The notes beneath the pieces were generated by a model. It worked only from the letters and a program-made list of their open reading frames with translations. It was not told where the DNA came from and ran no database searches. The translations under genes were made by a program, and so were the position numbers. Source: Clostridiales bacterium (GTDB taxonomy: Bacteria > Bacillota > Clostridia > Oscillospirales > Acutalibacteraceae). From it: a stretch of 17,335 bases of DNA. The stretch spans positions 15,518 through 32,852 of the forward strand of contig DYBQ01000020.1 in the NCBI GenBank assembly GCA_019418545.1, read 5' to 3'. Every line of letters starts with the position of its first letter. Within the stretch, counting starts at the first letter, position 1. Of this stretch, positions 6,434-13,547 are shown one piece after another.

Positions 6434-6541
6434 TTAGATGTTCTGACAGTTCATATTCATGGCCGGAATAACCCGCAGAAAACCAAAGGCTTTTTTTGAG
6501 CGCGGGGCATTAGGTGGGTTACGATAAATAAAAAAGGACAT
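6434..6541 (-). CDS. Leader peptide, 35 residues
   Basis: An ATG at 6539-6541 is preceded by GGAGG at 7 nt spacing, an excellent ribosome binding site. The frame encodes a 35-residue peptide beginning MSFFIYRNPPNAPRSKKAFG and ending NMNCQNI. No domain is recognised. Its small size, strong initiation signal and the downstream GC hairpin suggest a regulatory leader peptide rather than a functional protein. The region upstream holds GATACC repeats and a GATAC-CGCC-GTATC stem (6556-6569). It may be the leader of a resistance gene now lost, or may control the sigma gene by attenuation; sequence alone does not decide. Confidence 0.6.
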   Translation of the reverse strand: MSFFIYRNPPNAPRSKKAFGFLRVIPAMNMNCQNI

Positions 6542-6626
6542 GACGATACCTCCAAGATACCGCCGTATCCTTAAAAAAGGGCGACTTTAATAAACCCTCC
6601 GCAAATCCATTTTTTGAAAAGAAAAA

Positions 6627-6662
6627 CGGCGGCTTTGATTGATTATTCAAAACCGCCGCCTT
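6627..6662 (-). terminator. Terminator between KTR1 and the leader ORF
   Basis: CGGCGGCTTTGA pairs with TCAAAACCGCCG with one mismatch. On the minus strand it is followed by TTTTTCTTTT. It would stop transcripts coming from the cargo cassettes and so insulate the recombination module. Confidence 0.75.
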
Positions 6663-6757
6663 TGGTCTACAACCGTACTCTTGCCACAAGCAGCGGTTTA
6701 GTCTTTTGCGCTATTACCAGCAATCATACAGCGTATGTAATCTTCAAAAAAGAAAAA

Positions 6758-6792
6758 GCCGATAACCGCATTTTAATCTGCGTGTTATCGGC
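6758..6792 (-). terminator. Terminator hairpin in the 3' end of KTR1
   Basis: GCCGATAAC-CGCA pairs with TGCG-T-GTTATCGGC (one bulged base), followed on the minus strand by TTTTTCTTTTT. The KTR1 stop codon (6785-6787) lies within the stem. The same hairpin recurs at 7997-8032 and 12381-12415. Confidence 0.85.
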
Positions 6793-6973
6793 TCTGCGTC
6801 TGTGCGTCCGGCTCTTTGATAACTGATATATTAAGTTGACTTGCATTGATTAGCGTTTCCTGCTTGCACTTCGGACAAAACAGCGGAAAATTTTTGAGTT
6901 CCGTATCTTCTCGTAATCTTATCCGCGTTTTACTGCTACAAATAGGGCATAGTAGCCATTCTTGGGTTTCCAT
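6785..6973 (-). CDS. Cysteine-rich KTR domain protein, copy 1
   Basis: This 62-residue protein has two zinc-ribbon knuckles, CPIC (residues 9-12) and CPKC (33-36). Between them lies SKTRIRLREDTELKNFPLF, which includes the KTR signature. The family is small, of unknown function, and (from memory) common beside resistance genes in Tn916-like elements. The four cysteines probably bind one zinc. GGGAGGT lies about 8 nt before the ATG and the YjdF stop is 6 nt upstream, so it is the last gene of the PadR-YjdF-KTR operon. From LREDTELKNFPLF to the C-terminus it is almost identical to copy 2. Confidence 0.85.
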   Translation of the reverse strand: METQEWLLCPICSSKTRIRLREDTELKNFPLFCPKCKQETLINASQLNISVIKEPDAQTQSR

Positions 6974-6979
6974 ATAATT

Positions 6980-7402
6980 TTACCTCCCGCGGTGTTTCGC
7001 CTTTTTCTTCTCCTGCCGGAGAGTAAATTGTCGTTCTTTTTCAGCTTCTCGTTGCTCACGGCTTTTGACTTTACGTTCCACCTTACTTTGTTCATGTTGC
7101 AATTTAAGTGCCTGCTGCGCCTTTGTCCCTATACCTCTAACTTGTAGTTGGTCGTTAATTTGTCGTTGCATACGTTTGGGATTTATTTTTCGTTCCATAG
7201 CGATATTTGCTTTAATAGGCGGGCTAAATTTTAACTTATTCCAATTTTTAAGAAAGAATGCATAAACTTCATAATCTTTTGGTTCTGCACCAAAAGTAAT
7301 TTTGCATACTTCATATTTGCCGTTATCCGTTCTTTCATACAGGCCAATCCAAAATGGGGGCTCAAATAGAATTGTTAGACTGCTTTGAACCTCTGTATTC
7401 AT
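6980..7402 (-). CDS. YjdF family protein (DUF2992)
   Basis: The 140-residue protein starts with a β-rich stretch, LTILFEPPFWIGLYER, followed by VCKITFGAEPKDYEVYAFFL. It ends in a long, highly charged, probably helical tail rich in K, R, E and Q (KSREQREAEKERQFTLRQEK). This is the pattern of the YjdF family, whose Bacillus member is controlled by an azaaromatic-binding riboswitch. The biochemical role is unknown but linked to toxic heteroaromatic compounds. Here it is instead cotranscribed with a PadR repressor: the genes overlap by ATGA. No riboswitch-sized leader is present between them. The basic tail suggests nucleic-acid or ribosome contact (inference). Confidence 0.8.
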   Translation of the reverse strand: MNTEVQSSLTILFEPPFWIGLYERTDNGKYEVCKITFGAEPKDYEVYAFFLKNWNKLKFSPPIKANIAMERKINPKRMQRQINDQLQVRGIGTKAQQALKLQHEQSKVERKVKSREQREAEKERQFTLRQEKKKAKHRGR

Positions 7403-7923
7403 TCTTTAGAAAACTGCCCTTCAAAAATATCAAGCCACTCCAAAAGAGACTGGTAGAGAAGCCTTTGCTGCTCAAAAATGGTCTTTCCAACGAGTGGAAT
7501 GTCCGAAAATTCAAGAGCATATTCCGCATTTGATTGAACTGATAATTGCAAACTATTCCGTAACGTCGTTATTAGTTTCAACGCTTCATTTTTGGTTACT
7601 TTGTTTAAGTTTGTTATGACAACATTAAAATCAAACAATAACGAAACGGGTTCGGAAGCATAGGAAGTCATAAGCTCCTTAAAATATTTTCGGCCTTTAT
7701 CTGTAATAGAATAAACGGTCTTATCTGCAAATCTGTCGCCTTTGACAATATCGCTCTGTAAATAACCGTTTTCATTTAGCTGAAGAACCTTTCGATAAAT
7801 AGAGGGGACACTTATTTTCGTCCATCTTGATAAGTGGTGATATTCCACATCTTTTTGTATGTCATAGGCACTTTGCGGCTTTTCCAACACGATACCGAGT
7901 ATTACTAAATCTATTGATGACAT
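7399..7923 (-). CDS. PadR family transcriptional regulator
   Basis: The protein is 174 residues from ATG 7921-7923, chosen because GGAGGTG lies 6 nt upstream; the longer frame to 8010 runs through the promoter and operators. The N-terminal winged helix has SSIDLVILGIVLEKPQSAYD followed by SVPSIYRKVLQLNENGYLQS and a wing ending in YSITDKGRKYFKELM, typical of PadR. The C-terminal helices would form the dimerisation and ligand domain. It heads the PadR-YjdF-KTR1 operon. Two tandem palindromes over its promoter point to self-repression, and the family usually responds to small aromatic or drug-like ligands. Confidence 0.9.
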   Translation of the reverse strand: MSSIDLVILGIVLEKPQSAYDIQKDVEYHHLSRWTKISVPSIYRKVLQLNENGYLQSDIVKGDRFADKTVYSITDKGRKYFKELMTSYASEPVSLLFDFNVVITNLNKVTKNEALKLITTLRNSLQLSVQSNAEYALEFSDIPLVGKTIFEQQRLLYQSLLEWLDIFEGQFSKE

Positions 7924-7941
7924 AATTACACCTCCACTTTT

Positions 7942-7980
7942 ACTATTAACAATAGTACTATTATCAATAGTAAAAGTCAA
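7942..7980 (-). promoter_or_regulatory. PadR promoter with two tandem palindromic operators
   Basis: On the minus strand TTGACT (7975-7980), 17-bp spacer, TACTAT (7952-7957). Two 15-bp palindromes of the form ACTATT-N3-AATAGT lie head to tail at 7942-7956 and 7957-7971, covering the spacer, the -10 box and the start region. A bound PadR dimer on each would block polymerase. Confidence 0.75.
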
Positions 7981-7996
7981 GAGGAAATTAGAAAAA

Positions 7997-8032
7997 GCCG
8001 ATAACCGCATTTTTTAACTGCGTGTTATCGGC
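7997..8032 (-). terminator. Terminator hairpin in the 3' end of KTR2
   Basis: Same stem as at 6758-6792 (GCCGATAAC / GTTATCGGC), followed on the minus strand by TTTTTC. It contains the KTR2 stop codon and lies 17 bp upstream of the PadR -35 box, so it insulates the PadR cassette from the one before. Confidence 0.85.
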
Positions 8033-8219
8033 TCTGCGTCTGTGCGTCCGGCTCTTTGATAACTGTTATATTAAGTTGACTTGCATTGATTAGCGTTTCC
8101 TGCTTGCACTTCGGACAAAACAACGGAAAGTTTTTAAGTTCTGTATCTTCCCGTATTCTGTTCCGTGTTTTAGCTTTACAAATCGGACAACATATCCATT
8201 CAACTTTGCTCATTGACAT
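8025..8219 (-). CDS. Cysteine-rich KTR domain protein, copy 2
   Basis: The 64-residue protein has CPIC and CPKC zinc knuckles and the central KTRNRIREDTELKNFPLF segment. Residues from about 22 onward match copy 1 except for one Ile/Thr change. The N-terminal MSMSKVEWICCPIC region differs, so the copies share a conserved 3' half and a more variable 5' end. It follows the CPBP protease gene by 45 bp and is last in the XRE-CPBP-KTR2 cassette. Function is unknown; zinc binding is inferred from the cysteines. Confidence 0.85.
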   Translation of the reverse strand: MSMSKVEWICCPICKAKTRNRIREDTELKNFPLFCPKCKQETLINASQLNITVIKEPDAQTQSR

Positions 8220-8264
8220 TTAGCTCCCAAATCTATTAGCGTCATTTTTCTTTGCCACGGTGCC

Positions 8265-8933
8265 TTAACCCATTACAGGGATTAGAGCTGCGGCTAAAAT
8301 CTCGGAAAGATTACCAACAATATGAACTATTATAGTAAGTAGCAAACAACCGGTCTTTTTGTACGTTAAGCCAAATAAAATTCCTCCAAAGAATGTAAAT
8401 AATACAGTTGATATACTTCCCGTCATAAAATGAGTAGCAGCAAACAAAACAGAACTAATTAGAATGGCGGGAACAGCGTTCATTGACCGGCAAAGTCTTG
8501 TTTGTATAAAACCTCGGAAAATAAATTCCTCTGTAATGGGGGCAACCAAATATACGGCTACACAATATAGAAAAGGATTTATTTTTATGGAACTTTCCAT
8601 AATCTCCATATTACCTTGCATATTTTCTGAAAATGAAATTGTATGCAAGATGAGATTTCCTGCAACAGAATATAAAATAATTGCTATTAGTGGTATAATC
8701 CATTGTTTTGCTGGTACTATGAAAGTGCGAAATAAGCATTGTAATTCCTTTTTCCTGCTCAAATAAAGAAGTACCAGCGTTAGGGATAAAACGTCTCCCG
8801 CAATGGGAAAAAGCAAAAAGTATGAAGATATTACGCCACCTTGAATAATAAGCCCGATTGACGAAAAAACAATTTGCGTAAAAACGAAAATCAAAAAAGT
8901 TGAAACGGCAATGAGGATAGCTCTTTTTTTCAT
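8265..8933 (-). CDS. CPBP family intramembrane metalloprotease
   Basis: The protein is 222 residues from ATG 8931-8933, chosen because AGGAGG lies about 8-9 nt upstream; an ATG 27 nt further up overlaps the XRE gene and lacks such a site. It is strongly hydrophobic, with six to eight likely membrane segments. The CPBP/Abi motifs are intact: EEFIFRG (Glu135, Glu136, Arg140), FAATHF (His168) and HIVGN (His204, Asn208), forming the glutamate/histidine active site. Members process prenylated or secreted peptides or confer bacteriocin immunity. The upstream XRE gene encodes a membrane-anchored regulator, which suggests a stress- or peptide-sensing pair. Confidence 0.88.
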   Translation of the reverse strand: MKKRAILIAVSTFLIFVFTQIVFSSIGLIIQGGVISSYFLLFPIAGDVLSLTLVLLYLSRKKELQCLFRTFIVPAKQWIIPLIAIILYSVAGNLILHTISFSENMQGNMEIMESSIKINPFLYCVAVYLVAPITEEFIFRGFIQTRLCRSMNAVPAILISSVLFAATHFMTGSISTVLFTFFGGILFGLTYKKTGCLLLTIIVHIVGNLSEILAAALIPVMG

Positions 8934-8956
8934 AGGAAATTCCTCCTTGCGCTTCA

Positions 8957-9748
8957 TCAAGAATGGCGATTAAACAAGTTGCGAATTTTATTAAGTAGCC
9001 GAGTTGAAAACTTGTTCATGTGTTCTTCGTTATATACTAAAATTTCGTAGGCGTCCATAACCGAGAAAGAATAAACCAATACCCCAAGTCCCAATGCAAT
9101 AAAAGGGAGAAATACGGGAATAGCCGTACTTTCAGCTACATGATAAAATTCTATCGAAACGTAGAATATTACTCCGCCCAACAAAATTACAATTAAAAAA
9201 CCAACAATCATACCAATGTACTTTTTTCTTAAACAGGCATAGCGGTTTTTTAGTTCTTCCAAGTAGTTATGGTCAAACATCAATGAATTTTGTTTGAGAG
9301 CTTTGTATTCAAAATCGTGGTCTGATAAGCAGGTGGCTAAAATAATGCCAATTCCAATTACAAGGCATATAGTACCACCGATTAGGCCGGCGACAGTATC
9401 TTTTCCTAAAAGGAAAAATGGGATACCGGAACACAGAATTAAGCCAATACCAATAGCGATTTTTCGTGCGATAGTTTTTTCATGTAAAATCCAAGCTTCG
9501 GCTTTTTCACGACTGACATAGTAACCGTCGATTGAAGAATGGGGCGGTTCCTCGCTGTCTTTTAAGAGATAGTCGATAGAGACCTCAAAAATATTGCTAA
9601 TTATCATCAACTTTTCTGTTTCAGGGAAACCTTGATTATTTTCCCACTTGCTAATAGCCTGACGAGTAGTATTGACTTGTTCAGCTAAAGCCTCCTGTGA
9701 TAGTCCTTTTTCTTTCCTGAGTTTATAAAGTTTTTCTCCGAAAGTCAT
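8957..9748 (-). CDS. XRE-type regulator with C-terminal membrane domain
   Basis: The protein is 263 residues from ATG 9746-9748, which has AGGAGGG 5-6 nt upstream; the longer frame to 9790 runs into operator-like sequence. Residues 1-62 are a cro/cI-type helix-turn-helix with LSQEALAEQVNTTRQAISKW followed by SIDYLLKD. The rest has four probable membrane segments (near 85, 108, 170 and 205), so the DNA-binding domain would be tethered to the membrane. Such proteins often sense envelope stress or small compounds. The stop is 23 bp before the preferred CPBP start, so the two are cotranscribed. Confidence 0.88.
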   Translation of the reverse strand: MTFGEKLYKLRKEKGLSQEALAEQVNTTRQAISKWENNQGFPETEKLMIISNIFEVSIDYLLKDSEEPPHSSIDGYYVSREKAEAWILHEKTIARKIAIGIGLILCSGIPFFLLGKDTVAGLIGGTICLVIGIGIILATCLSDHDFEYKALKQNSLMFDHNYLEELKNRYACLRKKYIGMIVGFLIVILLGGVIFYVSIEFYHVAESTAIPVFLPFIALGLGVLVYSFSVMDAYEILVYNEEHMNKFSTRLLNKIRNLFNRHS

Positions 9749-9764
9749 AGGAACCCTCCTTCTA

Positions 9765-9834
9765 TTTGATTTCTGATAATATCGTATCAAATCAAAGTGT
9801 TTTCATCTATCATTTTGGAAATGCACTTTGTCAA
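9765..9834 (-). promoter_or_regulatory. Probable promoter and operator of the XRE-CPBP-KTR2 cassette
   Basis: On the minus strand a perfect TTGACA lies at 9829-9834, but the -10 at 17 bp (GATAGA) is poor. Downstream lies TTTGAT ... ATCAAA dyad symmetry (9765-9770 and 9791-9796) with GATA/TATC inside. A weak -10 plus an operator fits a regulated promoter. Confidence 0.4.
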
Positions 9835-9877
9835 CTTTAGGTTGCGGTCTTGTTTGTATGGCTCCAAGAACGGTTTA

Positions 9878-11017
9878 TTATTCCAACATAACACTTTTTA
9901 TGGGTAATTTCTTTATCCGAAAAGAGTAGTAGCGCATTATAAGCTCGTAAGTGATTATGAACGCTACAAGTGTTATCATAAGGGCATTGAAGTTAAAATT
10001 GTATTCGGGGACATTCCCGACATCTGCAAATACGACTGTTACCATTACCTTTAATAATCCATATTGATATATCGTACCAATAATAAAACCTATGTACGCA
10101 AACAGTCTATAGCCTCCAAGAATAGCGCGGCAGCAAGAACTTAATTCATATCCGAATACTCTCATCATGGCTATTGTTTTTGTGTTCCCTTTAACAACAC
10201 TTGTGAGAGATAAAAACAAGGTAATGAAAGCAAGAATTAAGCCTATTCCAATAACCATAAAGGCGAAAGAAGCACTTGCTAACTCTTTCATTGACATTGA
10301 CATCTGTACCATAGCGGAAAAGCAAAAGGCTGAAAAGGCAACGAAAAACACCAAGGTCTTTTTGCTTTTAAGAGTAATTCTTTTTAAGTCCTGCAAAAAA
10401 GGTAATTCCTTTATTTCTTTTTTGCTGATTTTAACTTTAACCTCGCTCTTTTCCCGCAATAAATCCAATACGGGATTGTTTAATTTGAGATAAGCATACA
10501 GAACAGATAAAATAATGAATAACATAGTAGGTACGAAAACTAAAAGCAAGGGCAAGTAAAGGTGGAAGTTTACTGTAATATTCGGTAAAAGCCCTTCGGC
10601 GTTCTGTATTTCATAAAACGTCGGCATATAACTGAAAGCTAAAGCAACGCCCAAAATGCACCCGGCAAAAACACTCAAACCGAATACTGCAAAATGGCTT
10701 GCTATCTTGATGTTGGAATATCCGAGAGCTTTTAATATGCCAAGCTCCTTGCCATGTGTATCTATGTAATTCTTTATATAGAACACCAGCATGATTACTG
10801 ATGTTATTACCAAGCAACCACCTGTAACAGCGGCCGTAACTTTACCCATAGATACTTGTGCATTATACATTGCAATGCCAGCTTCGGTTGCAATTTTGCC
10901 CTCCAAGCCTGTAATGTCAATGTTATAGTTCAAAAACAGCGTACATACGAAAACGGCACAACATGCAATAATGGATATGCCTATAAGTTTAATCAAATCT
11001 TTCATTCCAATAATCAT
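9878..11017 (-). CDS. FtsX-like ABC transporter permease
   Basis: The protein is 379 residues from ATG 11015-11017, 4 nt after the ATPase stop; the longer frame overlaps the ATPase gene. About eight membrane segments fall into two FtsX-type cores of four. The first core contains KELGILKALGYSNIKIASHF, and the second contains KTIAMMRVFGYELSSCCRAI, both with the coupling-helix pattern seen in FtsX/MacB permeases. It is compact compared with the ~650-800 residue permeases of peptide-antibiotic ABC systems and lacks a large extracellular domain. With the adjacent ATPase it would form an efflux or lipid-perturbation transporter. No strong terminator is seen after the stop. Confidence 0.87.
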   Translation of the reverse strand: MIIGMKDLIKLIGISIIACCAVFVCTLFLNYNIDITGLEGKIATEAGIAMYNAQVSMGKVTAAVTGGCLVITSVIMLVFYIKNYIDTHGKELGILKALGYSNIKIASHFAVFGLSVFAGCILGVALAFSYMPTFYEIQNAEGLLPNITVNFHLYLPLLLVFVPTMLFIILSVLYAYLKLNNPVLDLLREKSEVKVKISKKEIKELPFLQDLKRITLKSKKTLVFFVAFSAFCFSAMVQMSMSMKELASASFAFMVIGIGLILAFITLFLSLTSVVKGNTKTIAMMRVFGYELSSCCRAILGGYRLFAYIGFIIGTIYQYGLLKVMVTVVFADVGNVPEYNFNFNALMITLVAFIITYELIMRYYSFRIKKLPIKSVMLE

Positions 11018-11021
11018 GGTA

Positions 11022-11705
11022 TCACCACCCGATTTCATAAGCGGTCTTTTGCGTTGCATTAGAATATATATCCGCTATTTTTCCGCTGTTCATCTTGATA
11101 ACGGTATTTGCCATATCCGCTATATTTTGGTTGTGTGTAACCATTATGATTGTAAAACCAAGCTCTTTATGAAGTTTACAGATATAATCAAGAACCTGCC
11201 TACCTGTTTGTTCGTCTAAAGCTCCCGTTGGTTCATCTAAAAATAATACTTTAGGCTTTTTCGCAAGCGCACGGGCAACGGAAACCCTTTGTTGTTCGCC
11301 ACCCGAAAGCTCGCCGGGATATTTTTTCATTTTATCTTCAAGCCCAACAGCTTTTATAATTTCTCTAAATTTTTTATTGCCTGCAAGGTCTGCGCCCATT
11401 TTTACGTTTTGCTCAACGGTCATATTCGGAAGTAAATAATACTGCTGAAAAATGAAGCCGATATTTTCTTTGCGAAACCTTGTCAATTCATTATCCGATA
11501 GGGTGGTAATATCAAACGAATTATATTTAATATTTCCATTGTCGGGGCGTTCAAGTCCTGATAAAACATTCAAAAAGGTTGATTTGCCGGAACCGGAAGC
11601 ACCTAAAATTACGGTAAAATCCGTATCGGAAATTTGTAGGCTGATACCTCGCAAGACTTGATTTCTATTGCCATAGGATTTAACGATATTTGATACCTCA
11701 ATCAT
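11022..11705 (-). CDS. ABC transporter ATP-binding protein (LolD/MacB type)
   Basis: The 227-residue protein has all ABC motifs. Walker A is GASGSGKST (35-43), the Q-loop is FIFQQYY (Gln86), the signature is LSGGEQQR (132-139), Walker B is KVLFLDE (151-157) followed by PTGALD, and the H-loop is His190. Size and the RPDNG and FDITTLSD segments match the LolD/MacB/FtsE subgroup that partners with FtsX-type permeases. Its start overlaps the TetR stop by 8 nt and its stop is 4 nt from the permease start, so the three genes are one operon. The substrate is unknown. Confidence 0.95.
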   Translation of the reverse strand: MIEVSNIVKSYGNRNQVLRGISLQISDTDFTVILGASGSGKSTFLNVLSGLERPDNGNIKYNSFDITTLSDNELTRFRKENIGFIFQQYYLLPNMTVEQNVKMGADLAGNKKFREIIKAVGLEDKMKKYPGELSGGEQQRVSVARALAKKPKVLFLDEPTGALDEQTGRQVLDYICKLHKELGFTIIMVTHNQNIADMANTVIKMNSGKIADIYSNATQKTAYEIGW

Positions 11706-12279
11706 TGCCTTTGCCCCCTTTAATTTCGTTCAATACCGATACCCGTACTTCGGTCAACATATTTCCTATTTCTTCGGGGGTAAAGGCACACATATTTGTA
11801 GCGCAAAGTACCGCTATACCATGTGAATATATCCATAAATGGCGATAGAGCTTTTCGGCGTCGTTCTCATGTAAACCGTAGCTTTTTTCCACCGACAATA
11901 GAATTTCAGAATAATTTTCATCTATAACAGGCAGTACAGATGAAGTCGTCGGCTTGTTCGGTTGTTCTGTCATAAAAAGTAGTTGAAACAATTTGGGCTC
12001 CTGTATAGCAAAGCGGATATACTGCATACCAACACCCTTAAAAGCAGGTGTTTCCTTTAGGCCTTCTTTGATATACTCTCCATACAAGGCCGCTGCTGCT
12101 TTTTTAACTTCCGCTTGTACCTCGTCCATATTTTCAAATACAGTAAAAATCGGACAGGCTGAACTACCGAGCTTTTTGCCTATTGCTCTGGCGCTTAAAT
12201 TTTCCAAACCTTCAACACGGATAATATCTAAACCTGCTGCTATTATTTGCTCCTTTGTAAACTTTGCTTTAGGTGGCAT
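11698..12279 (-). CDS. TetR family transcriptional regulator
   Basis: The 193-residue protein has an N-terminal helix-turn-helix (TKEQIIAAGLDIIRVEGLEN followed by LSARAIGKKLGSSACPIFTV). A helical C-terminal ligand domain carries a WHG-like segment, LYRHLWIYSHGIAVL. An AGGAGG site lies 8 nt before the ATG. It is first in the TetR-ATPase-permease operon, behind a perfect sigma-A promoter whose start region holds GTTCTAT repeats. The arrangement implies that it represses its own operon until a substrate or drug binds. Confidence 0.92.
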   Translation of the reverse strand: MPPKAKFTKEQIIAAGLDIIRVEGLENLSARAIGKKLGSSACPIFTVFENMDEVQAEVKKAAAALYGEYIKEGLKETPAFKGVGMQYIRFAIQEPKLFQLLFMTEQPNKPTTSSVLPVIDENYSEILLSVEKSYGLHENDAEKLYRHLWIYSHGIAVLCATNMCAFTPEEIGNMLTEVRVSVLNEIKGGKGND

Positions 12280-12300
12280 AATACTTCCTCCTATTTATAA

Positions 12301-12353
12301 CTTACGTTCTATAACACATGTTCTATTATATCGCTATAAGGAAGTATTGTCAA
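12301..12353 (-). promoter_or_regulatory. Promoter and candidate operator of the TetR-ABC operon
   Basis: On the minus strand TTGACA (12348-12353), 17-bp spacer, TATAAT (12325-12330): full consensus. Just downstream, GTTCTAT occurs twice (12306-12312 and 12320-12326, period 14) inside imperfect palindromes around ACATGT. This is a likely TetR binding zone. The promoter call is strong; the operator is inferred. Confidence 0.75.
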
Positions 12354-12380
12354 TCTATCTGCTCAAAAGTTTACAAAAAA

Positions 12381-12415
12381 GCCGATAACCGCATTTTCAT
12401 CTGCGTGTTATCGGC
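12381..12415 (-). terminator. Terminator hairpin after KTR3
   Basis: Same stem as after KTR1 and KTR2. Here KTR3 stops 8 nt before the stem, at TAG where the others have CAG. On the minus strand the stem is followed by TTTTTTG. Confidence 0.85.
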
Positions 12416-12422
12416 TCTGCGT

Positions 12423-12596
12423 CTATGCGTCCGGCTCTTTGATAACGGAAGTATCCATTTTTATTACATTGATTAGCGTTTCTCGTTTGCATTTAGGACA
12501 ATATAAAGGGAGATTTTTTAATTCAGTATCTTTTCGTATTTTAATGCGAGTTTTATTTTTGCATATAGGGCATAGTAGCCATTCGGAATTTTCCAT
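12423..12596 (-). CDS. Cysteine-rich KTR domain protein, copy 3
   Basis: The 57-residue protein starts MENSEWLLCPICKNKTRIKI and has CPIC and CPKC knuckles. It is more diverged than copies 1 and 2 (for example INVIKMDTSVIKEPDA at the C-terminus) and lacks their QTQSR tail because of a TAG stop. GAGGTG lies 6 nt before the ATG, and the MATE gene ends 9 bp upstream, so it closes the MATE-KTR3 cassette. As with the others, zinc binding is likely and the role is unknown. Confidence 0.85.
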   Translation of the reverse strand: MENSEWLLCPICKNKTRIKIRKDTELKNLPLYCPKCKRETLINVIKMDTSVIKEPDA

Positions 12597-12605
12597 AATG
12601 ACACC

Positions 12606-13547
12606 TCATTTTCCTGCATTTTTTATCAATTTTTTGTTTTCCCATATTTTACTCTTAAAGTATAAGAAGCCAACTATTGCTGGTAATACCGGCGATACCG
12701 CTTGCCCGATATATATACCCGAAAATCCAACACCGGCTGAAAAAGCTAATATCCAACTTACAGGAAGCCGGACAAACACAGCGTCTAATAAAGAATTAAC
12801 CATAGCAATATTTGCGGCTCCAATTCCAATAGCAAACGAGTCAAAAGTATACATAACCGCATATATAAGACTATTTATTCCACAACACATTCTCAAATAA
12901 AGTATACCTTCTTTTATGACTTCTGCACTTTCCGGCTCAAACAGAGCGACAATTTGTTTTGCAAATAATTGTACAATTACTATGGTAATAAGGGTAGCTA
13001 ATAGATTTAGGCGCAAACCTATTTTTGTTGTTTTTTTCACTCTTTCTATATCGTTTGCGCCCATGTTCTGACCGACCATTGCTGTTACCGCTTGACCTAT
13101 CGCCCAGCAAGGCATACCTGCAAAAGTGTTGACTTTTAGCCCTACCCCGGACGCAGCGGCAACCGATACGCCGAAATTGTTGAGCATACCCGTAATGAGC
13201 AAATAAGAAATATTAACAATCACCATTTGTATAGCGGTAGGTAATCCAACCTTTAAGATAGTTATTAGTTTCTCTCGCTGAATTACAAAATGTTTCAATT
13301 TGAAGTCAAAAACAAAGTTTTTTCTTTTTAAGTGGATTATTGAAATCAAAAGAGAAACGCCCTGTGAAAAAATAGTTGCATAAGCCGCACCAGCCGTTCC
13401 CATATTAAACGGGCCTACTAAAACTAAATCCAAGATAATGTTTACAACGGTTGCAATCGCAATAAAGTAAAGTGGACTTTTTGAATCGCCAAATCCTTTC
13501 ATAATTGAGCATACAGCGTTATACCCAAACACAAACACGGTACCATA
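12606..13547 (-). pseudogene. MATE family multidrug efflux transporter, 5'-truncated
   Basis: About 313 residues of the MATE fold remain, from GTVFVFGYNAVCSIMKGFGD (a conserved segment that normally lies ~130-140 residues into the protein) to the C-terminus. A second-half motif, GQAVTAMVGQNMGANDIERV, is intact. MATE proteins have 12 membrane segments and ~450 residues, so roughly the first third is missing. In-frame TGA at 13548-13550 marks the breakpoint, beyond which the sequence belongs to an unrelated gene on the other strand. GTG 13536-13538 could start the remnant but a functional pump is not expected. Confidence 0.88.

Larger units (their letters stand above)
3346..13547. mobile_element. 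Tn916-type integrative element remnant with cargo cassettes
   Basis: The region starts at the tRNA-Ser anticodon core and holds arm-type repeats, integrase, excisionase, Orf8-like and sigma-factor (Orf7-like) genes, in the order seen at the int end of Tn916-family elements. Co-oriented cargo cassettes follow. It ends at the breakpoint that truncates the MATE gene. No relaxase, coupling protein, VirB4-like ATPase or replication gene is seen, so it is a remnant or a partial element. Both borders are inferred: no second copy of the core GCACTCGAAAT was found elsewhere in the window. Confidence 0.6.

Noticed and set aside
6434..6541. Leader ORF as the known leader of a specific tet gene
   Set aside because: I could not recall a matching leader sequence with certainty and no tet gene is present.
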